Origin: Limosilactobacillus balticus
Lineage (GTDB): Bacteria; Bacillota; Bacilli; Lactobacillales; Lactobacillaceae
NCBI RefSeq assembly: GCF_014145615.1
Contig: NZ_JACIVH010000062.1
Location: 62,001 to 126,000 of the forward strand
Direction of reading: 5' to 3'
Length of the DNA: 64,000 nt
The position numbers were made by a program, and so were the translations under genes. The notes beneath the pieces are model-generated. The model made no database searches. It saw only the letters and a list, made by a program, of their open reading frames with translations, and was not told the origin of the DNA. How positions within the stretch are numbered: the stretch's first letter is position 1; each line of letters opens with the position of its first letter. This document shows positions 42,842 to 51,665 of this stretch, piece by piece.

Positions 42842-43699
42842 ATGAATCCTAAAAAATTAAAACAGCTAAAAAAGCGTGTAAAAAAAGCTCACCAAATTGT
42901 TAATGAGCCTTCATATATTCAAGAATTAAATACTTACCGTGACCTATTCGATGACTTTCCTCCTGTAAAATACCTCATTAATAATGTTTTAGAAAGTGAT
43001 CGACTGCTAAAGAATGGCTTATTGCCACAACCGCTACCAAAATTATTATTACCAGATAACATTCAAGATACCATTTTCAAAAGGGTTAATGAACATTTTC
43101 TCCAAGGTGATCCACGCGGTGATAAACTTTGGAACAAATATAGTGAAGCTTTGCCAAAATTAGATAAGGCGTTGCGCAACTATCGTGATTATCTCGAAGA
43201 AACATATGGAATGTGGTCATACGTCAATGCCCCTTTTGCCAAAGCACTTTCTGATTATTTAAGCGGGGCATCAACCCTGGAGATTATGGCCGGTAATGGT
43301 TATATTTCTAAGGGATTACGCAATAACAATGCGACCCAAAAGATTTATACTACCGATAATCAGGCATGGGTAAAAGAAAACGAAACGGGCAAACACCCTG
43401 TTACTAAGATTGAGAAGTTGGATGCTCTAGCAGCAATCAAAAAATATGGTGACGAGGTCGAATATGTCATTATGTCATGGGCTCCCGACAAGGGTGAAAT
43501 TGATTGGGATGTCTTGCAACTTCTTCGTTCAGCGTATCCCGAAGCCAAATTGTTAGTTATTGGCGAAAAAGATGGTGCAACTAACTCTAAGAAATTTTGG
43601 CAAGAAGCACAATTGAGTCAAGACGATGAGTTACAGAAAGTTAATGCTAACTTGCACTCGTTTGATTTGATTGATGAACAGATTTATCTAGCGAAATAA
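42842..43699 (+). CDS. Class I SAM-dependent methyltransferase
   Basis: The 285-residue protein has a helical N-terminal region (1-125, Lys-rich at the start) with no domain I recognise. A Rossmann methyltransferase core follows: motif I TLEIMAGNGYISKGL, a downstream acidic TTDN and the post-motif-II block VEYVIMSWAPDKGE. The usual GxGxG glycine run is AGNG, still compatible with SAM binding. The substrate is unknown. AAGGAG lies before the ATG, 10 bases after the XRE gene. Confidence 0.75.
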   Translation: MNPKKLKQLKKRVKKAHQIVNEPSYIQELNTYRDLFDDFPPVKYLINNVLESDRLLKNGLLPQPLPKLLLPDNIQDTIFKRVNEHFLQGDPRGDKLWNKYSEALPKLDKALRNYRDYLEETYGMWSYVNAPFAKALSDYLSGASTLEIMAGNGYISKGLRNNNATQKIYTTDNQAWVKENETGKHPVTKIEKLDALAAIKKYGDEVEYVIMSWAPDKGEIDWDVLQLLRSAYPEAKLLVIGEKDGATNSKKFWQEAQLSQDDELQKVNANLHSFDLIDEQIYLAK

Positions 43700-43702
43700 A
43701 AG

Positions 43703-43738
43703 AAGGACACATGGCTCATAAAAGCTAGTGTCCTTTTC
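43703..43738. terminator. Bidirectional terminator
   Basis: AAGGACAC and GTGTCCTT are perfect arms with an AT-rich loop that can pair further; T-runs flank both sides. Confidence 0.85.
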
Positions 43739-43741
43739 ATT

Positions 43742-44740
43742 TTATCCTTTAATAATATTCTTATTGCTTCCAGTTTTTAATGTTTCTTCAAAGTTTTCAA
43801 AACTAATTGAAATCATATCTTCTAATGCTGGTTCAGTGAAAGAACCTATATGTGGTGTAAGCAAAACTCTTGGGTATAACTTTGCTAAAGTTCTTACTTC
43901 AGTATTAGGAAGATCGTCTATAGATGCAAATACATGATTCATAATGTCCTTTTCATCAATAAAAACATCCGCCGCATAACCCTTAATTTCATTATTTTGA
44001 AGCGCTTCAATCACATCGCTAGTATTAACGAGTTCTCCTCGAGCTGTATTCACAAATACAGCAGAAGATTTCATCTTTTTAAAAGTCTCTTTATTAATCA
44101 TATTCTCATTACTTCCTGGGAAGTAAGGAACATGAATAGAAACAATATCACTTTGCTCTAAAAGAGTATCTAAATCGACACATTCGGCAACTTCTTGAGC
44201 TTCATTTGAAGGATGTCTATCATAAGCTAAAACTTTAGTCCCCATGCCTTTATACAACTTAGCTTCAGCAAGTCCAATTTTACCTATCCCAATAATTCCA
44301 ACGGTTGAATTATGAATTTCTTTACTAAATAAAGTTGGCAAAACTTTAAAGTTACCATTTTTACTATTATCAACTGCGATACTTGTATTTCTGAATAACT
44401 GCATACCCAAAGTCATTGCAAGTTCTGCAACTGCATATGGAGAATAATTAGGAACTCGAGCTACTTGGATTCCAAGTCGCTTTGCTACTTCTAAATCTAT
44501 ATGATTATAGCCTACTGTTCTGGTAAAAACGTATTTAATACCATAACTAGCAAATAATTCTAGATTTTTAGCATTTGCTAAACAATTACCTCGTACTAAT
44601 ACCGCATCACAATCTTGTGCTTCAATACCATTTTTTTTATCCAAAAATTCAGGAATTAATTTCAAAGTATAATTATACTTATTTAGTTTGCGAAAATATG
44701 GTTCTTCAATCGGCCGCACACCATAACATGCAATTTTCAT
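43742..44740 (-). CDS. D-2-hydroxyacid dehydrogenase (D-LDH/VanH-like)
   Basis: The 332-residue enzyme has GIGKIGLAEAKLYKGMG at the nucleotide site with Asp in AYDRHPS, catalytic Arg in NTARGELVNT and His in TPHIGSFTEP. It is a divergent paralogue of the D-LDH at 5.6 kb. Substrates could be pyruvate or branched 2-oxo acids; sequence does not decide. AAGGGG lies 9 bases before the ATG. It follows an AEC transporter by 24 bases, suggesting the pair moves and oxidises or reduces an organic acid. Confidence 0.86.
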   Translation of the reverse strand: MKIACYGVRPIEEPYFRKLNKYNYTLKLIPEFLDKKNGIEAQDCDAVLVRGNCLANAKNLELFASYGIKYVFTRTVGYNHIDLEVAKRLGIQVARVPNYSPYAVAELAMTLGMQLFRNTSIAVDNSKNGNFKVLPTLFSKEIHNSTVGIIGIGKIGLAEAKLYKGMGTKVLAYDRHPSNEAQEVAECVDLDTLLEQSDIVSIHVPYFPGSNENMINKETFKKMKSSAVFVNTARGELVNTSDVIEALQNNEIKGYAADVFIDEKDIMNHVFASIDDLPNTEVRTLAKLYPRVLLTPHIGSFTEPALEDMISISFENFEETLKTGSNKNIIKG

Positions 44741-44764
44741 TTTAATTACCCCTTTATACTTCTA

Positions 44765-45838
44765 TTAATGAAAAATACCAGCTGAACTTAAGATTCCCAA
44801 AATAGCAATCCAAATTGGCATCATAACAACTGCAGAAACCGTAGATAGCAGAGAAGCGTTTGAAGTCAGGAGAGCTTCTCGATCATAGCTAATCGCATAA
44901 GCCGCAGCAACCGTTGCAGTTGGCGTTGCCATCATAATAACAACCGTTGCAATTGCTACATAATTCATTGGCATAATGTGTGTAACATCTAAAATTAATA
45001 ATAAAACTAAGTTCAATAGTGGCACTAAGATAACTTTATTAAATGAGTAGTACCATGCCAATTTATTTGAAATTGCATCTTTTAGTGAAATTGATCCTAA
45101 AGTACATCCAATTGCTAACCATGCTAATGGAGAAGCAAGTGAAGCTAAATAATTTAATGGTTTCCATAACCAGATAGCTGTTTGGTCAATTCGATAAAAT
45201 GCAACTGTTGTCATACCACCGGCTGCAACTCCGTTTTTCATTAATGGCACAGTTACTTGTGGCATTACTCCTTGAATTAGCCATAACACAAAACCAACCA
45301 AGGTAGCAATAACTATGGGATTAAGAAACATCTTTTTGATATTTTCTTTTTCCATTTTTAAACCAGACATTTTAATGTAAGCATAGGAGTACAAAAAGAT
45401 ACGATAGCCGATATTAAAAATAGAACTATATAAAACACCCTTAGCACCATAAATAGCTCCAACAATAGGAATACCAAAGAAAGTAGTAGAACCGAATGTT
45501 GTTAAAATTCCCATAACTTCCCGCTTGTCCATATTCTTACGACTATAAAGCAAAGGAGCAACAAAGATTAAAATAATATAAATAATAAATCCCCATAAAA
45601 GAATCCCTAATCCTTGATGCATTGACTCATCATCAATTGGTTGCATAAATGAATTGAATGATAATGCTGCAATAGCAACAGCTAATACAACCTTAGTTAA
45701 AACTTTTCCAAAATCTGGACCAAATGTACCTTTTTTTCGTAAGTAGAATCCTAAAAGAATAATAAAAATAGTCGAAGTAATAGCACTCACAATCCCTTGA
45801 TTAGTGAATGTACTTACAATAGCATTGCCGATATTCAT
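44765..45838 (-). CDS. AEC family (auxin efflux carrier-type) organic acid transporter
   Basis: The 357-residue, ten-helix carrier has the family layout of two five-helix halves with SFNSFMQPID in the first and PLAWLAIGCTLGSISL in the second. Bacterial members often move malate, malonate or lactate. The frame is open to a TTG at 45844, but AAGGGGA lies 6 bases before the ATG at 45838. It is upstream of the 2-hydroxyacid dehydrogenase and downstream of a GntR gene, which suggests acid-responsive control. Confidence 0.85.
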   Translation of the reverse strand: MNIGNAIVSTFTNQGIVSAITSTIFIILLGFYLRKKGTFGPDFGKVLTKVVLAVAIAALSFNSFMQPIDDESMHQGLGILLWGFIIYIILIFVAPLLYSRKNMDKREVMGILTTFGSTTFFGIPIVGAIYGAKGVLYSSIFNIGYRIFLYSYAYIKMSGLKMEKENIKKMFLNPIVIATLVGFVLWLIQGVMPQVTVPLMKNGVAAGGMTTVAFYRIDQTAIWLWKPLNYLASLASPLAWLAIGCTLGSISLKDAISNKLAWYYSFNKVILVPLLNLVLLLILDVTHIMPMNYVAIATVVIMMATPTATVAAAYAISYDREALLTSNASLLSTVSAVVMMPIWIAILGILSSAGIFH

Positions 45839-45912
45839 AGCCAATCCCCTTCTTGTTCAAAAAATAATTAAGTATAATAAATCGCAACATTTAAATAAAA
45901 TAATTGTTTTTA

Positions 45913-45949
45913 TTGATATATCAACTTGTATACAAATAGTATATTACTA
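45913..45949. promoter_or_regulatory. Cluster of three palindromes, candidate GntR operators
   Basis: TTGATATATCAA (45913-45924), TTGTATACAA (45926-45935) and TAGTA-TAT-TACTA (45937-45949) lie consecutively in the 274-bp gap upstream of the AEC gene. Each is perfectly symmetric. FadR-type GntR proteins bind short TNGT-like dyads, so this is a reasonable operator array for the regulator encoded just upstream. No ORF is supported in the gap. Confidence 0.45.
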
Positions 45950-46049
45950 GCATACAATCAAAAAGCAAGCATTTTTGACGATTAATTATTTTTTTCACAA
46001 TGAATTTAAGGCGTTAAGCAATGTAATAATATTCACATTTAAAATTTCA

Positions 46050-46090
46050 CAAAATAAAATATCCTTAAAGTCAAAATTACTCTAAGGATA
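46050..46090 (-). terminator. Terminator of the GntR gene
   Basis: On the reverse strand TATCCTTA and TAAGGATA (46083-46090 with 46060-46067) pair with further loose pairing in the loop and are followed by TTTTATTTTG. It lies about 23 bases after the GntR stop. Confidence 0.75.
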
Positions 46091-46112
46091 CTTAATTCAA
46101 ATCTATATAATT

Positions 46113-46742
46113 TTACTCATTCAAATAATTTAAATAGGCTTTTACTGAATCATATACTTTTTGCAGATGGTAAGCCAGTGCCTTTTCAGCTTCATCTAAG
46201 TTTCGTTCTCGAATCCACTTAATAATTTCCTGATGTTCTTCAATAGACCTATCCATTCGGTAAGGGTTGTATGAACTAACATGCCTTGTACGAGCCGTTT
46301 GAGCTTTTAATATTTTTAAAAATTGCTTTAACCGTTCATAGCCAGCTATATGAGTAATTAACTCATGAAATTCTGTATCTACTCTTAAATATATATCCCA
46401 GTCTCTAGCTTGGTAAGCAGTTCGAAATTTATTATCAATCTCATCTAATTTAAACTCTGGTATTAAATTAATTGTCTTTTTAAGTGCAAAAGTTTCTAAT
46501 AAACTCCGAAGTTCATAAACCTCTTGAACATCACTAGCGGTTAATGCTGTTACAACATTTTCTCTTCCGCGCATTTCAACTAACCCATCAGCCACCAATT
46601 GTTTTATAGCTTCTCTTACTGGTGTTCTACTCATATTTAATTGATCAGTAATTTGATTTTCAGAAATTACTTCGTTAGGGTGTAATTCATTTTGCACAAT
46701 TTTATTTTTGATAAAATCATACGCTTCTTCTTTTCGTGTCAA
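46113..46742 (-). CDS. GntR family regulator, FadR/FCD subfamily
   Basis: The 209-residue protein has a GntR winged helix (residues 5-70: ISENQITDQLNMSRTPVREAIKQL with the MSRTPVREAI recognition helix). An FCD effector domain (about 80-205) contains a metal-binding Asp/His set, such as DTEFHELITHIAG and EEHQEIIKWI. Such regulators respond to organic acids. The start is a TTG with GGAAGGA 10 bases upstream. It is separated from the AEC gene by a terminator and candidate operators. Confidence 0.88.
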   Translation of the reverse strand: MTRKEEAYDFIKNKIVQNELHPNEVISENQITDQLNMSRTPVREAIKQLVADGLVEMRGRENVVTALTASDVQEVYELRSLLETFALKKTINLIPEFKLDEIDNKFRTAYQARDWDIYLRVDTEFHELITHIAGYERLKQFLKILKAQTARTRHVSSYNPYRMDRSIEEHQEIIKWIRERNLDEAEKALAYHLQKVYDSVKAYLNYLNE

Positions 46743-46863
46743 ACGTGATCAATCCTTCCAAGAATTACAGTCTAATTTAATTATAATCCTTTTTCTAACC
46801 ACTCTAAATTTTTATTTTACAAATTAATTAACTTTTATTCTTAGATTATCAAAAATTATGAAA

Positions 46864-47819
46864 TTAACTTATTTTAGCCACTAATTTTCCGACTGCTTCA
46901 TGATTTTTAATCGCGGTTAAGCTATCAATAATTTGATCAAACGAAATCACTTTCTCAATCAAAGGCTTTACATCCCCATTAGCTATTAATTTTAACATTT
47001 CCGCATTCATTCGGCCTAAATCAGCCTACTAATATGGGGTACCACTGAGATGCGCTCCACCAAGATCAACGACATCCACCCCCAGACCGCGATCAAACAT
47101 TATCAGGGGGAAGGGACGCCAACAATCGTTACCAAGCGTCCATTGTATAACCATCGAAAATCAAGTTCCGCTTCTTTCTTGCCTACCGTATCAATGATCA
47201 AATCAACGCTAAGCTCATCTGTGAGATCAGATAACTTATTATCCAAATCTTCATTTTGATAGTTGATGCTTGCATCTGGAGCAAGTTACTTTACATAGTC
47301 ATAAATACCCTGCAACTATGAAGTTTAGCATTGAATAGCGATACTACCAACGCCACCCGCAGCATCATGAACTAATACGGTATTAACATTTGCAAAATTA
47401 GCTTTACGTTCTATTGCTTCGTAAGCTGTCAAAGTCCCACATAAATCCCTGGTAGCGATTTCACAGGAAACACAGAAGCTGGAATTTTTTACTAATTCAT
47501 AAGGCGGTGCAATCACATATTCAGCGAAGCAACCATTTTTCGTTAAATCACCATGTCCAGATACCCAGTCAGCAACATGCCAAGTTGTAACTTTCTTCCC
47601 GACACTAACAATCTCCCCAGCGACGTCTAACCCAAGGACATGTGGATACGGCCAAGCACTAACTACGCCTTCAATAATTTTATAGTCGACCGGACTAAAC
47701 CCATCAGCATGCACTTTGATTAAGCCTTCGTGTTCAGCTGATGTAGGAACTAAGACTTCCACAAAATTTAAATCTTGTAGTGAACGATCTGCTGCTTTTT
47801 CAATCACTAATGCTTTCAT
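46864..47819 (-). pseudogene. Decayed zinc-type/quinone oxidoreductase gene
   Basis: The first 164 codons (47819-47325) encode the N-terminal half of a medium-chain NAD(P) dehydrogenase: LGLDVAGEIVSVGKKV, a short catalytic domain and VLVHDAAGGVGSIAIQ, then stop. Downstream sequence continues the protein in broken form: LAPDASINYQ, ELSVDLIIDTVGKK and LVTIVGVPSP in one frame with extra stops. A further part, LIANGDVKPLIEKVISFDQI and EAVGKLVAKIS, lies in another frame (46864-47018). Several stops and a frameshift show it is no longer functional. Confidence 0.85.
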
Positions 47820-47862
47820 TTTCAGTGTTCCTTAACTTATAACGATTATTATAACACTTGCA

Positions 47863-49275
47863 TTAGGCGTTCTTCATGGCCATCTTATTAAGGTAGTGCC
47901 AAATTTGCGAACGATATTTTCGTAATCCAAATAACATCACTAGATAAATAATAATTGCTAGTGAAATCCAAAGAGGACTTTCTGATATAAAGGCAGCAAA
48001 AACTAACGCATTCAATGGTCGTGCCACTAAATTAAAGCTTGTTACTAAGACCACCCCAGTTGGAATTGCAACGCCATAGTGGGCCACTGCGGCAGTATAG
48101 ACAGGACTGAGCCAACTGGCCGCGTATAAGCCCAAGCTAAACCACACAATTCCCGTCGAAATCACTTTTAAGATATTTCCGCGAGTGACCGCAACAATTG
48201 ATTCAATCATGTAAGGAATCGCAATTAAATCAACTATCGGTAGGGTCTTATTACCAGGAAGAATAAAAGCAATTAAAACCATAATCGGGATTAAAAGGAT
48301 TCCTGAAATTAAAGTTGCTGATTCTCCATAACCAACACCATCATCAACTGCCAAAAACCACCGCCTTTTATCATAACGACTATTTTTATTTTCACCATGT
48401 CGCTTCTTCTGCTGTTCATCAATTTCAGTCGCAATGGGAATAAATGCCTTTGCGAACACATTTGTAACAAGAGGGAAGATTGCCATAACGGCAGCTAATT
48501 GAATCGCAAATTTAGTAATTTGTCCCCACGCGCTTATTTTCCCTAGTGAAGATAAATTCCCCAAGATCCCAATTATTAATCCTAGGATAATTCCCATTGT
48601 AATTGGTTCACCAAAGACACCTAATTTTTTCTGAAAATCTTTAGGGGTCATTTTCACTTTGTTAAATCCCAGTAAATTCCATAAAGGATCTAAAATAATT
48701 GCTGGAATCACTTGCTCGATATTATGTAAGGAGTCGACGGTGGTATTCTCAATTCCATAATAGTCGGCCCACCGATCTGCTTGAATCTCAGCTAAAACTA
48801 ATGAGTATAGGAGCATAAAAAATTCCAACCCTAATGATAGCCAATAATTATGAGTTACATAAAATGCTAGCGTACCCCAAATCATATATCCAAAATTATT
48901 CCAAATATTAGAAGGCAAAAATACTTTGGTAACATCAAGCGCAAATAAAATTAATTCAACTAGTAACCCAAAAACAAAAAACGATAAACCAACCGTTGAT
49001 CCAAATGCTGCTAATGACCCTGCTTGCCAGCCAATATCAACCACTGGCAGTTTAATCCCCGTATTATCAACCATTTGGCGGACAATCTTAGTCACCACTG
49101 GCGTAAATTCTGTGATAATCCAGGTAAAACCAGTTAAACCGACACCAGCATAGAAGGCACTCATCATTGCGGTCTTAGGCTGCACCCGTAGTAATAAAGC
49201 AATGATGAAAATTATTAGTGGAACAACTACACTTGCGCCAAAGGTTTGAAAAATAGCATTAACTTCTTGAAGCAT
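47863..49275 (-). CDS. gatC: PTS galactitol-type transporter EIIC
   Basis: The 470-residue membrane protein has about nine to ten helices and the GatC layout: ASVVVPLIIFIIALLLRV at the N-terminus, then GAGVGL-like AFYAGVGLTGF and NFGYMIWGTLA. FGEPITMGIILGLIIG is near residue 230. No EIIA or EIIB gene is nearby and it is flanked by a pseudogene and a divergent MFS gene, so it is an orphan. It would need EIIA/B partners encoded elsewhere, or may work as a facilitator; both are inference. GGGGG lies before the ATG. Confidence 0.85.
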   Translation of the reverse strand: MLQEVNAIFQTFGASVVVPLIIFIIALLLRVQPKTAMMSAFYAGVGLTGFTWIITEFTPVVTKIVRQMVDNTGIKLPVVDIGWQAGSLAAFGSTVGLSFFVFGLLVELILFALDVTKVFLPSNIWNNFGYMIWGTLAFYVTHNYWLSLGLEFFMLLYSLVLAEIQADRWADYYGIENTTVDSLHNIEQVIPAIILDPLWNLLGFNKVKMTPKDFQKKLGVFGEPITMGIILGLIIGILGNLSSLGKISAWGQITKFAIQLAAVMAIFPLVTNVFAKAFIPIATEIDEQQKKRHGENKNSRYDKRRWFLAVDDGVGYGESATLISGILLIPIMVLIAFILPGNKTLPIVDLIAIPYMIESIVAVTRGNILKVISTGIVWFSLGLYAASWLSPVYTAAVAHYGVAIPTGVVLVTSFNLVARPLNALVFAAFISESPLWISLAIIIYLVMLFGLRKYRSQIWHYLNKMAMKNA

Positions 49276-49429
49276 GTTTTACCCCCTCCATCGAATAAAC
49301 TGTTACCTATATTTTCCCTAAGACCAGTCTTTTTAGCAAGGCAAAAGGTTTATCTGCGTTTGCTGTAGAAATCCATTCAGAAATTTGCTACAGTATGATG
49401 AGCTTAATCTATTAGGGAGGGTACATTTT

Positions 49430-50599
49430 ATGAAATATCGTTTACAAGCTATTATTTTTGTCTTCGTTGCCTTTATGCTTGGGTGTAACGAATATATGAT
49501 TGTCGGCGTTTTACCTGATATTGCCCATGAATACCATGATTCGCTTGGTAAGTTAGGCTTGCTTGTAACTGTGTTTGCCTTGGTTTATGCCGTTTTCACT
49601 CCGATTATTACTTCAATGGCAAACCGGTGGCGACGACATCATGTTTTATTAGTTCTCATGGTGATCTTCTTTATTGGCAATACCTGGACAGCGATGGCAC
49701 CAAACTTTATTTCAATGTTACTTTCGCGGATCTTAACTGCTAGTGTTACCGGCGCGATTATTTCAATGGTCCTCGTAATGGCGAGCTATGTTGCACCACG
49801 CGAAAAAAGAGCAAGTCTTGTTTCATGGGTTTTTGCCGGGTTTAGTATTGCTTCAGTTATCGGTATTCCAATCGGGACCGTTATCAGCACCAAGCTTACT
49901 TGGCATGACAGTTTTTGGATGATTTCTGGAATTACGATCATTGTTTTTATCGCCTTGATTTGGCTCGTCCCACGTGATACACCTCAATTTAAGAGCACCC
50001 TTAGTAAGCAGTTCGTGTTATTTAAGGATTCACGAATCATTCTCGGTGTTAGTTTCATTGTTGCTATTTGTGCGGCTGACTACACAATCTATACCTATAT
50101 TCGTCCGTTAATCACTAACGAAATGGGTTTTGATAATACCTGGTTGAATTGGCTCTTATTCGGAATGGGAATCTTCTTTATTATTGGTAATAAATTTGGT
50201 GGATACCTAGCTGACCGTGGCGGAATTCATCGTCTCAGCGGAATCTACGCGGCAATGACAGTCTTATTTCTCATCTTTGGCCCCATCTTACCATTCAAGT
50301 GGGGTGCCATTATTATTGTGGCTGTCTTATGTGTTGCCTTTTCATGCTATGGTTCTTCCACCCAACTAATGTTTCTTGATATTGCCGAAAAACAATATCC
50401 CCAATCACTTGACTTAGCTTCATCCTTAAACTCGATTTTTGCTAATATTGGTATTTCATTGGGCTCTTTTACTGCCTCTCAAGCTGTCACCTTCACTGCC
50501 ATGAAAAACCTCGGTTACGTTGGCGCAGTCTATGGGCTTCTTGCAACAATACTAGTCATAGTCCTGAGCAAAAAATATACGGGAATGCGCAATTATTAA
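49430..50599 (+). CDS. MFS transporter, DHA1 (AraJ/Bcr-like) family
   Basis: The 389-residue, 12-helix carrier has the DHA1 signature GCNEYMIVGVLPDIAHEY in helix 1 and a motif A-like loop (NRWRRHH). MASYVAPREKRASLVSWVFAGF (as YVAPREKRASLVSWVFAGF) follows in helix 5. This group exports drugs, sugars or purines; the substrate is unknown. The open frame starts at 49385, but AGGGAGGG lies 9 bases before the ATG at 49430. It is divergent from gatC and has its own terminator. Confidence 0.86.
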   Translation: MKYRLQAIIFVFVAFMLGCNEYMIVGVLPDIAHEYHDSLGKLGLLVTVFALVYAVFTPIITSMANRWRRHHVLLVLMVIFFIGNTWTAMAPNFISMLLSRILTASVTGAIISMVLVMASYVAPREKRASLVSWVFAGFSIASVIGIPIGTVISTKLTWHDSFWMISGITIIVFIALIWLVPRDTPQFKSTLSKQFVLFKDSRIILGVSFIVAICAADYTIYTYIRPLITNEMGFDNTWLNWLLFGMGIFFIIGNKFGGYLADRGGIHRLSGIYAAMTVLFLIFGPILPFKWGAIIIVAVLCVAFSCYGSSTQLMFLDIAEKQYPQSLDLASSLNSIFANIGISLGSFTASQAVTFTAMKNLGYVGAVYGLLATILVIVLSKKYTGMRNY

Positions 50600-50610
50600 T
50601 CTTAACTTTG

Positions 50611-50646
50611 AGTACAGATGGATTTTTCTATCTGTACTTTTTTATT
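50611..50646 (+). terminator. Terminator after the MFS gene
   Basis: AGTACAGAT and ATCTGTACT (perfect 9-base arms) surround a 10-base loop and are followed by eight T. Confidence 0.88.
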
Positions 50647-50773
50647 TCCTGGGAAATTAATATGCAACTAATAGTAGCAGGGTGAGCAATTGTTGTTATC
50701 TAAGGATTCTATTGACCTTTTAGGCAGATCCAATTAAATTCTAAATATAGATTTTGAAAAGGAGCTTTTTGCT

Positions 50774-51655
50774 ATGCCGTACTCTTTCCCGCATCAACTG
50801 CTCAAATTGCGGACTGAAAAACAATTATCACAAGCTGAACTGGCTACGCGCCTATTTGTTTCCCGACAGGCCGTCTCTAAATGGGAAAATGGGGATGCTG
50901 AACCAAGTATCGACAAGCTAATTTTGCTTGCCAAAGTTTTTAATGTTTCATTAGACCGCCTCATTCTGGGAACAAACGACTTTAATCAACCACTGGTAAA
51001 ACTTAATAATATTGTTAAAACTTTTAACACACCAGTTCTCAACAACCTTGATTTAACTATTTATAATAATGAACGCATTGCCCTCCTTGGAAGTAACGGC
51101 GCTGGTAAAACAACTTTAGTAAAGATAATTGAAGGTGCCTTGAAACCCAACGAAGGTACTGTTAAATGGTATTTTAATAAAAATAATTCTTTAAATATCA
51201 TGTCCCAAGAAAATGTTTTAATTCCGACCCTAAAAGTTAAAGAGCAGATTATCTTGACAGCCGCCATAACTAAGGTTGATTCAAAACAACGAATCAATTA
51301 TCTTCTTGATCAATTTAAATTATCATCCCAGCAAAATACAATTATTGCGAAATTATCAGGTGGACAAAAACGTCGCCTTTCGCTTTTGCTTAGTGTCCTC
51401 CGTCAGTCCAAGCTTTTGATCCTAGACGAACCGACTGTTGGGATGGATTTAGAATCAATTGACTATTTTTGGCATTTTATTGAAAAGGTTTCGGGAAGTA
51501 TTTTAGTTATTACTCATGATTTCAATCAAATTGATAAATTCTTTTCCCGTGTTCTGCTCCTTAAAGATGGCCAAATCTCTCAAGACATCCCTGTTAAGGA
51601 AATCCACCAACATAATCAGACAATAGAACAATGGTATCGCCAACATAATCGTTAG
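50774..51655 (+). CDS. XRE-HTH domain fused to ABC transporter ATPase
   Basis: The 293-residue protein joins two domains. Residues about 5-67 form an XRE-type HTH (LKLRTEKQLSQAELATRL, SRQAVSKWENGDAEPS, FNVSLDRLILG). Residues about 75-285 are an ABC ATPase with Walker A LGSNGAGKTT, signature LSGGQKRRLSLLLSV, Walker B LLILDEPTVGMD and H-loop ITHDFNQID. All key residues are present. It lies 10 bases before an ABC-2 permease gene, so it probably both energises the exporter and acts as its regulator. AAAAGGAGC lies before the ATG. Signal and substrate are unknown. Confidence 0.88.
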   Translation: MPYSFPHQLLKLRTEKQLSQAELATRLFVSRQAVSKWENGDAEPSIDKLILLAKVFNVSLDRLILGTNDFNQPLVKLNNIVKTFNTPVLNNLDLTIYNNERIALLGSNGAGKTTLVKIIEGALKPNEGTVKWYFNKNNSLNIMSQENVLIPTLKVKEQIILTAAITKVDSKQRINYLLDQFKLSSQQNTIIAKLSGGQKRRLSLLLSVLRQSKLLILDEPTVGMDLESIDYFWHFIEKVSGSILVITHDFNQIDKFFSRVLLLKDGQISQDIPVKEIHQHNQTIEQWYRQHNR

Positions 51656-51665
51656 GAGTTTTCTT

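Noticed and set aside
47050-47259. Forward 69-codon ORF in the dehydrogenase pseudogene
   Set aside because: It lies antisense to pseudogene pieces and shows no similarity to a protein or ribosome site.
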